Made by a program: the position numbers and the translations under genes
Shown here: positions 12,262 to 23,744 of the stretch, in pieces
How positions within the stretch are numbered: position 1 is the stretch's first letter
Layout of the letters: every line of letters starts with the position of its first letter
Assembly: GCA_916048095.2 (NCBI GenBank)
Contig: OU696586.1
Location: 4,413,249 to 4,477,248, forward strand
DNA: 64,000 bases
Reading direction: 5' to 3'
DNA from: Sacculina carcini
Lineage: Eukaryota; Arthropoda; Thecostraca; Sacculinidae
Notes under the pieces: model-generated
What the model was told of the DNA's origin: nothing
Seen by the model: only the letters and a program-made list of their open reading frames with translations
Database searches by the model: none

Positions 12262-15200
12262 TCATAGAGTCCAGTTAGTTAGACCGGCTGTATATGCGCA
12301 CGCATCGAGTCTCGACAGACTGTAATACAACAAACACTGGTCAAAAAGACACATAAGTAAGAGCCAAGATAACCTGCATGCATAACTAAAATACCGGCAC
12401 TATAGGGGGAACAATTAAAAACAGAAGGGCACCCTCTAATTAAACATCACTCTAAATACCTATTGACCACCTGATAGCTATGATTCATTAGTGATTTTGC
12501 ACGACACATTGGCACCTATAAAACGACAGAGCTTTCACGGTAGTTCCACGTATTAGAACGGCTGTACCGAGCGTAGGAGGCCGTGGGGCTGGTTGCTTGC
12601 CACGGTACTATGACAAGCTCGGAGCAATGAGCAATGTAGGACGCGGCACGCACAATGACGCTGGACATTGTAGACGGGCAGCGACGCAAAACGCGCCACA
12701 TACGCCGCACATCAGCCGTTAATGAAACAACACGGAGACAATGTCCATCACGTCCACCAACAACAACACACAGAGTATCACTGACAGAACAAACTAATGC
12801 AACTACACTTGTCTTGGTGAAAACGATCAAACTCACCTCGCAGCTATAATGTATACTCGCAGCGACACCGCAATACGCTGCGCCTGAAAAATCACACACA
12901 AAAACATGTGAAATGCCGGAATACGATGATAGAATGAGTTGAATGTGTTGTGTGATTAGCGCATAATCAGAAACAGCCTCTTGGTCAAATGCATGAGTCT
13001 CACCATAAAAGTGTAAGATACCAGTATCATCATAGCATAGCAAACAAAACTGGCAACTGTTTATGATGCGAGTTGCCAAACTCACCTGGCAACACACGGG
13101 TATAAATGTAGCCTGCTTTCCATTCCGAGAGAACCTAGAACATGGGGTTGCACCATTTCCAAAAAATCAGTCACTTCTCGCACCCACCTCGACTCTTGAC
13201 AGCTATAAGAAAACATCACAATACAAACGACTTAATAATAGTTTTTCACTCAATATGCATTATCATAGCTCCTTTAACTTATGAAGACATATGAAGATTT
13301 GTCTACGAGAATGCTCGTAAATTCTTCGGCAACCAGACTGTCACCCCTGATTAAGGATCTAGAGGAGACGATGTGGCGACAGTACAGGAAGGAAGCGTGG
13401 CCAGATACAATGACACGCTCCCGCTGGCTGTCGGCCGTTTGTGATATAGTGTGGCACTAGTGCAAGAGCCGACTCTGCAACTGTACTGAACACAGAGCCC
13501 ACTGATCGCCAGTGCTGACACAATGACACGAGATCACTGATAAACTCACCGTGATGCCGAACGATGACAGCATGGCGACAGTAGTCTTCTGTTGATTCTG
13601 TAGTACAGAAGCTTCGCTAACAGACACTGGTGAACACACAGACCGAACGAAAACCGATTTAGCCGGATAAAACAGAACCAGCTGAGGCAAGTGTGAAGTG
13701 TATTATATAGATTGGAGGAGGATATCTACATCAGTGGAGGAAACAGTGTATGCACACAAGAGGCCAGGTGGGTGTGGTTGAGAGACCACACACACACACA
13801 GGGGCCGCGTACTGGCAATTATTGTGGGCCGTCGCGAAGCACAGACTCGATTGAATGACGTGAAAGTGCGCTTAAATACGGCCAACTGATAAAACAGCTT
13901 AAATACGGCCAATTGATAAAACAGCTTAAATACGGACAAGTGATAAAACAGCTTAAATACGGCCAACTGATAAAACAGCTTAAATACGGCCAATTGATAA
14001 AACAGCGAGTCAACTAATCTCGAGCAGTATAAGTATTAAAGGTCAAAAGTTAGTAGATGGACACATAGTGGATGGAAAATTAAGATTAAAAATGAATTTC
14101 ATGAAGAAGCGGAGAAAAGAACTATAAGCTGATGGACCATTATCTTAGAGCGTACGCGAGCAATCCCACGAAAAAACATTAATCTGGGCTCGTCCGCAAG
14201 CAAAACCAGTTTATACAACAAAGATTTAGTGCGTGTATCAAACCCTACTTATAAACCCTACGAACTGCATGTTTCATTCATCAACATACCTGTCCAGATT
14301 GGCTGAACACACGAGCTGAGGCACCTGCACATAACACAAGAACACAACACTGTGTGAGAGCTGGTAGCCGCCTAATAACACATACACGTGCTAATAATCA
14401 GGATCAGATAGGGGCGAATATAGCAAAAGATCACTTGAGGATCATAGCGAATTCAATCATCACACGAAAGAACACAAATAAGCACATGTACCGTAAAACC
14501 TCTGAGAACAGTCATTGAACTAAATGAACGTCATTTTGAAAGCTACGTATCACCAGATTTGCATCACTAAACTGTTAATATTTACCAGCAATCGCCCTGT
14601 ATTTGTTGCTAATATGCATACGTTGTTAAATAAATATACATGCGTTACACCTGGTTCTCTTTCCATTGAGACAATTTACCCTATCTTCTAAAATTCTCAC
14701 CAGCTAGTCGAAAAACAGAACGGCACACCGCCCAGAAGTTTGCGGTAGTTTACAGAAGTTAACAGAAATTATACGGTATATCAATTTAATGCCAGCACAC
14801 TGCATGTTGAATCAACTGACCGCAAGATGGCAGCACCAGTCCCATGTGCCAGCCCATTTCGTCCTGCACAAACCAGACATCTGAAACCAAACACAGCACA
14901 ATTGTAAGACGAGCAACAAGTAAGTCTGTTCCTTTATGCTGTAGTTAAAAATTCTGAACAAAATACAAAGCGTGGGTAAGACATATTTTCTATAATTACT
15001 CACATTAAATCTCGCAAGCCCTGGGTAATAACCCCTGGTGTAGCGTCTCGTCTGCAGGATGGTCAGATCATGTGAACACCGTGACCACGCAATTGAGCAC
15101 AAAACACGCGCTATTGTGGGACCTCTGCTTGACACTGCAGCAGACACGGTGTAATGCGCAGTGCTTAAAAAAGGCCCGAACAGTGCTTAACAAGGTGTCA

Positions 15201-15456
15201 TACTCACAATGTGTGGCTGGTTGCAGCTTGCAACATGTCCGCAAATACCCTGTAAACACACACACGAGCGACTGTCATATTCCCGCAGCTGGCAGTGTAG
15301 CAAGTGTGCAATGTAGTTGGAAATTGTTGTCAGAGATCTTGGTGGTCTCCGAGCGTAATCATCGTACTCAGATAGCAAATACAAGAATCATCAGTAGCTG
15401 AGCGAGTGTGAGACAAATGTGACCACAACACCGCAACAAACATCTCTCACCTGCAT
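12262..15456 (-). CDS. Candidate gene of tiny exons, 114-residue product, unrecognised
   Basis: Nine minus-strand exons bounded by good splice sites read as one open frame. They are 15456-15451 (ATG CAG), 15249-15208, 15051-15004, 14863-14821, 14324-14290, 13588-13550, 13112-13086, 12883-12837 and 12319-12262 (stop TGA). Internal exon sizes are 42, 48, 43, 35, 39, 27 and 47 nt. Phases agree at all eight junctions, and 42-, 48-, 39- and 27-nt exons are symmetric. Total coding length is 345 nt. Donors are mostly GTGAGT/GTATGT; acceptors mostly end in CAG. Visible peptide pieces include YTRGYYPGLARFN and DEMGWHMGLVLPSC. I see no signal peptide or known domain. The 5' exons 15451-15498 and 15762-15799 are non-coding in this model. 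It could instead be a spliced non-coding RNA or the long 3' UTR of METTL6. Confidence 0.45.
12862..13552. repeat. Segmental duplication, copy 2
   Basis: Partner of 10629-11311. It carries the acceptor of exon 12837-12883 and the whole exon 13086-13112 of the tiny-exon candidate. Part of it (about 13140-13270) is also related to repeats at 55770 and 56800. Confidence 0.85.
13871..14005. repeat. 27-bp minisatellite, five copies
   Basis: Five head-to-tail units of 27 bp beginning CTTAAATACGGCCAA. Total length is exactly 135 bp, with a few substitutions between units. Confidence 0.95.
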
Positions 15457-15799
15457 CGTGTGAAGCGTCAATCAACCAAGAATCAACCAGACAACTTCCT
15501 GTGAAAGAAAATATCCAAATAATTTACAAATTTCAAGTAAACCTAACACATGTTCATTGCTAATTCCAGGTAAGTCTGGCAAAACGGGAAGAGTGCAGGC
15601 ACTATTACCACATTATTGCGCTCGCCTCATGTACCACAAGCGCCAAAAAAATACATACTTTGATAACCATGAATTAGTATGTTAAACCAATGAGAATATA
15701 AATCAGTGATGAATGAACAAAAAATAGACAGCAAACTCAGTGTTCTCTACTGTCAGCTCACCTTTTCAGTTTGACGGCAGCCAGCTAACAAGCACAAAC
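15451..15799 (-). other. Two non-coding small exons between METTL6 and the tiny-exon ORF
   Basis: 15799-15762 (38 nt) and 15498-15451 (48 nt) are each flanked by strong acceptor and donor sites on the minus strand. The second ends in the proposed start ATG CAG. Upstream of that ATG neither exon gives a frame consistent with its neighbours, so they fit a 5' UTR, or a 3' UTR of METTL6. Confidence 0.4.
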
Positions 15800-15982
15800 C
15801 TGTGCCAAACAAGAACAATGTGATTATCCTATCTGTATTGCACAAAACCGCGCCAACATTGCCCACAGTCTGTCAGAAACTGTCATATTGATTTCACTAG
15901 TGATCTGTCAAAGTGGTGCATGATATCTCATCATAAAAGGAATTCTTCATCCAGATAACACCAGTCTACCTCTCTCTCTCAC

Positions 15983-17121
15983 CTGTAAACTGCGCCAGTT
16001 CACGGCCACAGAAACTTGGCCTGCACGAACCTCCTGGCCACATCGACACCTGTCTTGATATTCACCGTGCGCCTGTCCACATACTCGCACGACACCTGTG
16101 TCAGTCCAGCGCGTGCAAACACACTGCACACGTCCTCCACGCTGAAATAGTACACCCTGCCAAACACAATGAGCGCAGTCATTATATTGAATCTTTCAAC
16201 GGCAAAACCGCGAACGAGAAAACTAAGCTCTTGAAAATCAAAGGCGGTCAAACTTTGTCAGCACCTGGTAACAACAGACTACACTAGCTACGCTGATCTT
16301 TAATAGTTCATAATAGTTCTTTTAAGATAAAAGAATTTCGTGGTTTTTCAGGCGTTATTGTAGAAAACGCAGGTTTTGATAATGGAGAAGTGAAGGGTCA
16401 ACTGTCCTGAATAACTGCGCTAGATAGCTGAGCATGTTGAGAGCTAGTCTCTCGCACTCACTGACCGAGTGCCGTCCTGCTTCACGTAGAAATTGTCGGC
16501 CAGCAGGTGACCGGCACCGAAGCGCAGCTGGGCGTGATCATGACGGCCATAGTCGCGAAACAGCACCAGCGAGCCGGCACGCAGACACGAACACGCGTGC
16601 TGCACGGCGCGCACGTGATGCTGCGGATGCACGGCCGACAGTACAAACACCAGCGATGCGGCGTGACACGTGGCACGCGGCACGTGCAGTGTGGCCGCCT
16701 CGTGCGCAATGTCCAACACAAACACGTGCAGTTTGGCGGGGTCGTAGCGCGGGTCGGCGCGCACCAAGTCGACGGCACGCGGCGAGAAATCACACGCGTG
16801 CACAAACAGCACGTCGCGAGTACTCGGCTCATCGTGCAGCAGCGGGTACAGCAAGTTGCCCACGCCGCAGCCCACCTCTAACAGGTGCAACCGTCCGTCA
16901 CTTGACGCAGCAGCGGCGGAGGCCAGCTCAGAAAACTCGCGCAACACCCAGTGTCGATCCTTGAAGAAGCGTGTCTCGTTGCGCTTGTAGAAGCGGTCCC
17001 AGTGCACGGCCGCCTGCCGTTCCAACTGATCCTGGCGGAACTGGGCGACCAGACCGCGACCCGCCTGGCGCTCAAGCACCGCCCGCACGCGCTCCTCGTC
17101 GTCCTCACTGCCACGCGCCAT
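15983..17121 (-). CDS. METTL6: tRNA N(3)-cytidine methyltransferase METTL6-like
   Basis: Two coding exons, 17121-16466 and 16156-16000 (stop), encode 270 residues; the human protein is about 284. The family adds N3-methyl to C32 of tRNA-Ser using SAM, in the cytoplasm. Diagnostic stretches are HWDRFYKRNETRFFKDRHW (about 40-58), SAM motif I LLEVGCGVGNLLYPLL (80-95), HACDFSPRAVDLV (108-120), LVFVLSAVHP (157-166), VLFRDYGRHDHAQLRF (186-201) and NFYVKQDGTR (210-219). The C-terminus has EYVDRRTVN and FVQAKFL, as in METTL6 rather than METTL2/8. The intron joins phase 2 to phase 2. An in-frame GTG upstream is ignored in favour of ATG at 17121. A clean splice donor lies after the stop, at 15982, so the transcript may continue into the small exons to the left. 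Confidence 0.93.
16000..16156 (-). CDS. METTL6: METTL6 coding exon 2 (C-terminus)
   Basis: Acceptor TTTGGCAG|G, then 51 codons ending KFLWP and TGA. The residues align to the METTL6 C-terminus (VNEYVFRETVN / LQSKFLKP pattern). Confidence 0.9.
16466..17121 (-). CDS. METTL6: METTL6 coding exon 1
   Basis: 656 nt from ATG to donor CG|GTCAGT. It holds the whole SAM-binding Rossmann core. Confidence 0.93.
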
Positions 17122-17749
17122 CACTGACACGTCCAGGATCTACACGCCAGGTTCTTAAGCAGGGGTGCGAGCCCGGTTCATAAGGAGTGCGAGGACTCTG
17201 CGTGAAAAATGAAGATATAATTTAACTATGGTTTAAACCATTTCACGGACTTTTAGCCCTCTAAAAAGGACTGAGCATGAGCGAGTATTAAATATAAGTT
17301 TTGTTATTGCGTCGTTTGTACTTTTATCTTTGATATAGCTATACATAGTCCAGAACTGCTGACTTGAAACACTGAAAAATCGTACAATACATACAATATT
17401 AACTATCTTCAGCACACGCCTGTAAATGGCCACGAAACGATATAGTTAGCAATGTGGAATACATTGAGAGTTGCGGACCAGTTTGCACAAGAACGGATCC
17501 ACACATCCTAGTATTCTGCACTGATGTAGCGCATGAAGTAGATCCTGCGGTAGAGAATGACAACCACAGAATGGATAGATGCGCATTGGAGGCCGCGACA
17601 CAAAACCATGCACAGGAAACGGCCGACATGTTTGAATAAGCATGAATTGACGAGTCAACAAACTACGTGGACACGAAATTCAGCAGCAGAACCAAGGCAT
17701 ACACAAGTGATAGAAGAACGTGAATAAATGCTAGCACGGCTCTACTCAC

Positions 17750-18021
17750 AACCCTGCCTACATCGTTCAATTTGATAACCACAATCAGCAATGACAGTGA
17801 CGATACCCTGCGACTTCCTAATGCACTGCCGAAAATAAGTTGTCAATATGTTTAGATTGACATGGATCTCTAACAAGAGGACACTTACGCATGCACACCA
17901 TTTATTGAAAAAGGGCTTTTTGGGGGCGATGTTTTCATTGATAGGACAGACCGGGTAGCCCAACAAAGCCAGGGAAAAGGACGTATGATCATGAATATGA
18001 TGTGGCCAGAAGCCGGCTGGC
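17750..18021 (-). CDS. Two candidate exons of an unrecognised minus-strand gene
   Basis: Exon 18021-17889 (133 nt) has acceptor TTGTGCAG and donor GC|GTAAGT and is open through peptides such as LALLGYPVCPINEN. After a 63-nt intron, exon 17825-17750 (acceptor TTTTCGGCAG, donor GTGAGT) continues in the same phase (GIVTVIADCGYQIER). The next good acceptor (near 17560) would create TGA at the junction. No upstream exon was found. No domain recognised. Confidence 0.3.
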
Positions 18022-18029
18022 CTGCACAA

Positions 18030-18984
18030 TCGTGCAATACATAAAATACAACTACTGAACTTATGCGTGCACGCATCTTCTTACGCTAACTTACGCATTG
18101 ACAGCCAATAAACCAAATCTCACCAAGTTAATCGGTAAAACACGGCAAATACCTGTTAAATCATGTAGAATACGGACAAAAAATAACGGCAAACGAACAA
18201 ACACAAAATGACGGCAAACGAACTAACTTAAATTGCACAGCCAAGATCGTCGCAACCACGTGGCCAACAAGAAAACGACAAGCAGACTCACTGTCAGTTA
18301 TTTGTATCGGTTAAGAAATATCAAAGAAATGTCCACGAAAACATCTGACAAACGTTCAAGCAAACGCGCCACACATGGATGATGAAAATAAACATTTGCT
18401 AACCTTTTGAGTTCAAACTCCGCTGAGATCAACCAACCAAGCTGAACCTCGCGGCGGAAAGAACCCACGTTCAACCATTTGCCATTACAATGATTCGGTT
18501 TCTGTAAAATATTACGTCATTGGCTGCAAGATATATTTTGTTTGATAATACAAGAATGATCCGTTTGATTCACGCACTATTCAATTAATTAAGAATGAAA
18601 TATGAGTTAATTTTGATATTTGCTTATGTGTTGTTTTGAGCTAAATGAGCAAATAATCATGTTCGATATTTACGTACATTATGTCATTAATTTAGGTGTA
18701 AACATTATATACACTAAAAACTTATTCTTCAAAATATGTATTTGTATTCAAATAAATAACAATATAATTGATTGGCACCGTATTCCTCACCTTTATTCTA
18801 GCTCTGCGAGCTCATTTGGAGGATTGGAGCTAGAAATATTTCATTTCTTATCATTTATTTTTTATTCTGTCATTATCTACATAACATAAATAGTTGAATT
18901 TGTATAAGAATTTATAACTATATTTAATTAGGAATTAAAGAATTAACAAAATATATTTAATTAACAATTAAGTAATTCAACGTA
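18030..18984. other. AT-rich stretch without recognised feature
   Basis: No ORF with family resemblance and no terminal repeats seen. It becomes strongly AT-rich from about 18500 up to the Tigger element. Confidence 0.6.
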
Positions 18985-19945
18985 CAGTCGAAACCGCTTA
19001 ATGTCATACCGGTTAATGTCATAGTTCGGTTAATTTGATACTTTGAGTTGTCCAGTTTGACATTTGTCTATACAAATGAAATCGGTTATTGTCATACACT
19101 TGTGTTCAGCCAGTCCATGTGTTTTGTGTTTGTGTTTGCCCATTGAGTCAAAAGCATATCCATTATTTGCGTGTAGTGATTGTGACATCAGTGATGGTAA
19201 AGCGTACCGAGTTCACGCTGCAGGATAAGTTGCAAATTTTGGACCAAGGCTGGCTAGAAACAAACGACCATAGCAAAGGACCTCGGCTGCGCTCAAGGAA
19301 CAATCTAAAAAATCAGGAAGAAAGAGAAAAAATTCGAGACACTGCGGTGACCAGCAGCAACCTGTGTCGGAAGCACGAGAGATCGAGCAATATTGCAGAG
19401 GTGATCGAGCAATATTGCAGAGGTGGATGAGGCGGTGCTCATATGGTTCCACCAAATGCGCGCCAAAAATACGCCCGTGAATGGGCCTGTTATGATGAAA
19501 AAGGCCAAGAAGTTGGCAGTTAGGATGAATGTGGCATTTGAACCGTAAATTGGCTGGCTCGGCCGGCTGAAGCCGCGATAAAACATCAGATTTGTGAAGG
19601 CGCAAGGGGAGAAAGCGGCGAATTGTGGTGATGTGGTGGGGGTAAAGCAATGGATGGCAAGCGCGCTACCCAAGGAACTGGACGACTATGCGCCCATGCA
19701 CATTTTTAATGCAGAAGAGACGGCACTGTTCTATGGACCGATATATTATTTTTTCATGAAGGACTGTGGACTGTGGACTGTGCAATATTTTTACATTTCT
19801 GATGTTTGTAAGAATACACCGGCTGATAAAAACAAGTATGGAGTCGAAGAATGGTCCAAAAGGTTGAGTTCGGTTAATGTCATAGTTCGGTTAATGTCAT
19901 ACTCTTTGCAGATCCCCAGAGTATGACATTAAGCGGTTTCGACTG
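18985..19945 (+). mobile_element. Tigger/pogo-type DNA transposon, decayed
   Basis: The element has 25-bp perfect inverted termini beginning CAGTCGAAACCGCTTAATG, flanked by TA on both sides (18983-18984 and 19946-19947). Directly repeated CGGTTAATGTCATA words lie inside both ends. Remnant coding on the plus strand gives VKRTEFTLQDKLQILDQ (HTH start). It continues with a Tc5-type HTH region in shifting frames and then MHIFNAEETALFY. The last matches the first catalytic block (NADET) of pogo transposases with Asp changed to Glu. The C-terminal DDE half is missing. Confidence 0.9.
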
Positions 19946-20065
19946 TATATCTCAATTTCATTATTCGTACTATTATTATCCAGGCTTCAAAATGACACAG
20001 CTGATACTTTTTGTAATACTCGTTATGAAAATTTGTACAATTGTATCCATTAGTCAATTGTAATA

Positions 20066-20630
20066 CAGTAATCCCTCCTACTACGCGGCTTCAACTATCG
20101 CGGCTTCGCTGTTTCGTGGGTTTTCAAAAATAAATTCATGATTTTATCGCAGAAATTTCATCATTTCACGAGGTTTCGCGGTCACTTGACTTTCTTCATT
20201 TTCCTTTAATAATGATAGCTTATGTTTAAAGTAGTTTTCTTGTTTTGAAAGGAGTAAGTTGAAGAGTGAGTACAGTATACTTTATAATCACATGTGACTT
20301 CAGGGCGTTCTCTCCACCGGAGGTGATCTTCATCTGGACATAGCAATACACTGTTAGTCCCGTCGCTAAGGCATGAATGCGGAGCGCACAGTCTATTAAT
20401 ATGAAAGTCCCCTAGCAGCGAGCTGGTTGATGTCAGAGATAAAAATATAATCTCTTGCAAGAATAGCTCGAGACTGATTCTCAACTATTGAATGGAATCT
20501 GGCCATCCCGCTTCATTTACACTGTATGTACAGTGAATCGCCAATAAGCGCTTTCCATCATTTTGCTATCGTGACGCTGATTGGATAACGAATATTCAGC
20601 ATTGACACTGTAGCATTACTCATATGTGTG

Positions 20631-20670
<40 letters not shown>

Positions 20671-21123
20671 ACGAAAGGCCAGCTGAAGTGGTGCCCTTAT
20701 AACAGCTAAAGTAAGCTCTTTGCTGTGCACTATTATATATCCTATTAATAAATAAGTCTCTCTACAGATTTGTCTTGTACTATTTCTTGCGCACTTTTTT
20801 AATTTCCTTTGAATTAATAAAGCTCTTCTACATATTTGTTTTGTATTAAAAAAGCTTTAAGAGTGTATAGAAATACCAAAATATACATTTCAGTATTGTA
20901 TATACACTGTACTATACGTGTATACCGCATGTACAAGCACATTTACATGTATTTACATGTATAATAATTGCGAAAGCTTAGAAAGCAGCTGAAGTGTTCT
21001 GAAGTGTTAACATTATGGCTCATACTTCATAAAAATATAATCGCTATTTCGCGGAAATTCCCATTTCGCGGGTGGGTCTGGAACGCATTTCAGTATTGTA
21101 CATACAAGTAGGAGGGATTACTG
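20066..21123. mobile_element. Non-autonomous pogo-like element (MITE)
   Basis: Termini CAGTAATCCCTCCTACT and AGTAGGAGGGATTACTG are perfect inverts, flanked by TA. Subterminal words such as TTTCGCGG recur at both ends in opposite orientation. No transposase is present; a (TG)n tract lies at about 20633-20662. The ends differ from those of the neighbouring Tigger. Confidence 0.88.
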
Positions 21124-21186
21124 TATAGAGCTATAAGGCGCCACCTATTGGGTCATGATAAATGTCTGTGTTATTGTGCACTATAG

Positions 21187-21572
21187 CAGGGGTTCTCAAC
21201 GTGGACCATATGACCCCCTTGGGGACCACGAGAATTTTCTGAAGGGCCATAAGACGAAATTTAAAAAATGGGGGGCCATCATATTTTCTCACGGGCCACG
21301 AAACATTTGTTGAAACAATTTAATAGTATATATTATTATTTTCGATGTTGTATATTTCTATCGTGTGCTCCGGTTGTGGCGTTGTTTCAGTTGTCGGTGG
21401 AAATAGTCACCAGCATACATGAGCTAATCCTATGGAGAAGTCGCATCGCGACTATCCATGTGTGTATGGGGGCCACGAGGACTTCTAGGGGACCACTGAC
21501 GGTTTCTGGGGGCCACAAGGACTCACATTGTGTTTAAGGGCGCCACGGCAAGAAAAAGGTTGAGAACCACTG
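21187..21572. mobile_element. hAT MITE
   Basis: Ends CAGGGGTTCTCAAC and GTTGAGAACCACTG are inverts of hAT type. The 8-bp flanks CACTATAG and CAATTTAG agree at 6 of 8. The interior has repeated GGGGACCAC-like words and no coding. Confidence 0.8.
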
Positions 21573-21971
21573 CAATTTAGGATCGTAATGGGCTGGGCGT
21601 TACCGGTAGCGAGCGAAATGGTATATTTCCCGGTAGGCATGATTGTTTGTGTGTGTTAACTCACCGAGGTTATATAACTGGGTCGCTCAAGGGTTGTGGG
21701 TCACTTGTGGTGAGACGTTGATCGTGTTAGTGTGTATTGTTTGCTCGTGTGAATATAAGTGTTGCATCGTTGTTTCTTCGGCCCACTCGACATTACATCA
21801 ATCATGATCACAAACATTATGCATGCAGTGTCGTAGCAATGTGATATGCTCTCATAACTACTCAGGCATATTCTCCCGTCACGTCCAAAGCGATTTCAAT
21901 TGTTCTGATATAGCACATGAAACTCTCTCACAAGATTTCTACTTCGAGATCGTCAGTTTTTGCGTCTGCTA
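21573..21971. other. Spacer without recognised feature
   Basis: Between two MITEs. I see no gene or terminal repeat here. Confidence 0.5.
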
Positions 21972-22097
21972 CAGTAGTGGCGCCAAGGGGAGGCCTGGGG
22001 GTTGGGCTTCATCTCCCCAAAAATGTGATAAACCCCCTGAACCCCCAATAATCCTGATCACGTTTCACATTTCGAGTGTAGTTTCTCATGTTTTGTA

Positions 22098-22307
22098 AGG
22101 TGACCTAATGTCGTCCGAGGTATATATAGTTTGAGTAGCTACAATTCGATATGTTCCGTCTGCGAATGTACAATTGTGTAGTCCTTGCCTAAAAAGATCA
22201 ATAAAAAACATTGGTCTATATAAAAAGGTAAATTTTGCAATAAAAAGCTGAATTTTTTGCGTGCCCACAAAATTGTCCTCAGTTTAAAGTTTAGGAATAT
22301 GGATACC
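22098..22307. mobile_element. MITE with GGTGACC ends, nested
   Basis: The block resembles 55991-56293 along its length. Both hold TATATAGTTTGAGTAG, a GCGAATGTA word, CACAAAATTGT and a closing GGAATATGG. Ends read GGTGACC and (in the other copy) GGCCACC. No coding. Confidence 0.65.
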
Positions 22308-22311
22308 ATAT

Positions 22312-22645
22312 GGACTCTATGATGTAGTGGTTAGCACACCCGCCTCACAAGCGGGAGATCAGTGGTTCGAAGCCCGGCGGAGCAGAATTTTATTGGGCTA
22401 ATTCTATAATTCAACAGCCCCTGTCCACCCAGCGGTAAATAATGGTACCAGATATCAGTCATGAGTTGTGACATGCATTCTGGGGAGGTGGCCCTCTCTA
22501 ATACGTCTTCCGTCAATGTGACGCCATAGCGTGGAGAGGGTAGGTTCTGCGGTGGCAGCGAGCTGCACGGGACACACCTGTGTGTTCAGCTTCGGCTTCT
22601 TCCCGTGTAGCAGCTGTGACTTAGGCATTTAACCTATAACTGTGT
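22312..22645 (+). repeat. tRNA-Val-derived SINE, copy 1
   Basis: The head resembles tRNA-Val. GATGTAGTGGTTAGCAC is the A-box region, CCCGCCTCACAAGCGGG the anticodon arm with anticodon CAC, and GTGGTTCGAAGCCC the B box. The acceptor stem is imperfect. A body of about 260 bp follows that also occurs at 60418-60749 and 61521-61757. The tail is TTTAACCTATAACTG-like. Confidence 0.88.
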
Positions 22646-22736
22646 CTCGCCAAGCCCGCGCAAATATTTATTTAGCAACCTCCACCTCAGCCCTCGCCCT
22701 CTACTGGAAAACCCTGGCGCCGCCACTGGTCTGCTA

Positions 22737-23744
22737 GACACCTAGCTACGCCACTGTCTAAACTCCAGTGTACCCCGGATCTCTCTTATGAGAGACCCTG
22801 TTGCGCTACTGGCTAACTTCGCCAAAAGCAACACAGATGCTGTAGTTTCAGTTATATATTACCATACATTAACAGTACATAACAACATATAACAATACAT
22901 AATAAAATCATGTACAATACAGAACATAAAAGTGCAATATACAGGTAATACAATCAATCAATACGCGCAGCTATACACACAAGTAAAAATATGCGCAGCG
23001 GGCCACAGTGTACATACGCGTAGCGAGCAACAATGTTGCGTAAGCACAGTGCACACAGTTACAATAACGTTCGTGTTGCAAACGTGCAATCTATTTATAT
23101 AAAATACAAAAAAGTAGAAATGGGCGACACTCCCAGACAGAGGAGTAGTCACTCTCTGAAAAGGGTCACGAGCTAATATCTAAAGCAATGCTAGTGATAT
23201 TAGCCTTAGCGGGCAAACAACGAACGAGCGAGCAGAAGAATAACCTAATACTTCACTGTAACGTTATGCAAGACCCGAGTGACAGAATACACCAAACTAC
23301 CGAGACACAGAGAGTAGCTCTGTCAGACCCGAAATGTATCTGAGCATCTGCCACTGTTGCGAAACACATGCGCCTTTTTATACTTGCACACATGACGTAT
23401 AATCGCGTGGTTCTAGAACATTCTCGAACCAACACGCATACCAAATATACGGTATGAATCCGCTCTGTGCTTGCAAACGCTGTTGCTAAGTGCGTGTGCA
23501 AATGTCAGCATTCTCAGACGCCCTAAATTTAGCAACTAAATTTAGCACCGGACAAACGCTAGTCACTAGGCACAAAGCATATAAACAAAACATCGAAACA
23601 TGAATCACGCAAAATCACATAATTGATCAACGCAAATACGGTAACGCAAAGTGATTACAAAAATATGCACTTCACATCAAATCATGAAAAATTGAATTAC
23701 AAGATAACACAAAACTATATAGATGTGTATCACAACCCGGATAT
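22737..23744. other. Stretch without recognised gene
   Basis: Low-complexity ACATA-rich DNA around 22860-22950. No family-level similarity seen in either strand. Confidence 0.5.

Larger units (their letters stand above)
21972..22728. mobile_element. hAT-like element with two nested insertions
   Basis: Ends CAGTAGTGGCGCCA and TGGCGCCGCCACTG are inverted, with an exact 8-bp duplication GTCTGCTA at 21964-21971 and 22729-22736. Inside sit a second MITE (22098-22307) and a SINE (22312-22645). Related single ends of this family appear at 28740-28756 and 34083. Confidence 0.85.

Noticed and set aside
12516..13097. 193-codon minus-strand frame
   Set aside because: It crosses strong splice donors and acceptors and the segmental duplication. 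The short-exon reading explains the frame better.
16434..16964. Plus-strand 176-codon frame
   Set aside because: Antisense shadow of METTL6 exon 1.
17399..17662. Terminal exon continuing the 17750-18021 exons
   Set aside because: The acceptor at 17663 gives the wrong phase, and the one near 17560 makes a stop at the junction.
22312..22384. tRNA-Val gene
   Set aside because: A and B boxes and the anticodon arm are good, but the acceptor stem is mismatched and a SINE body is attached in three copies.
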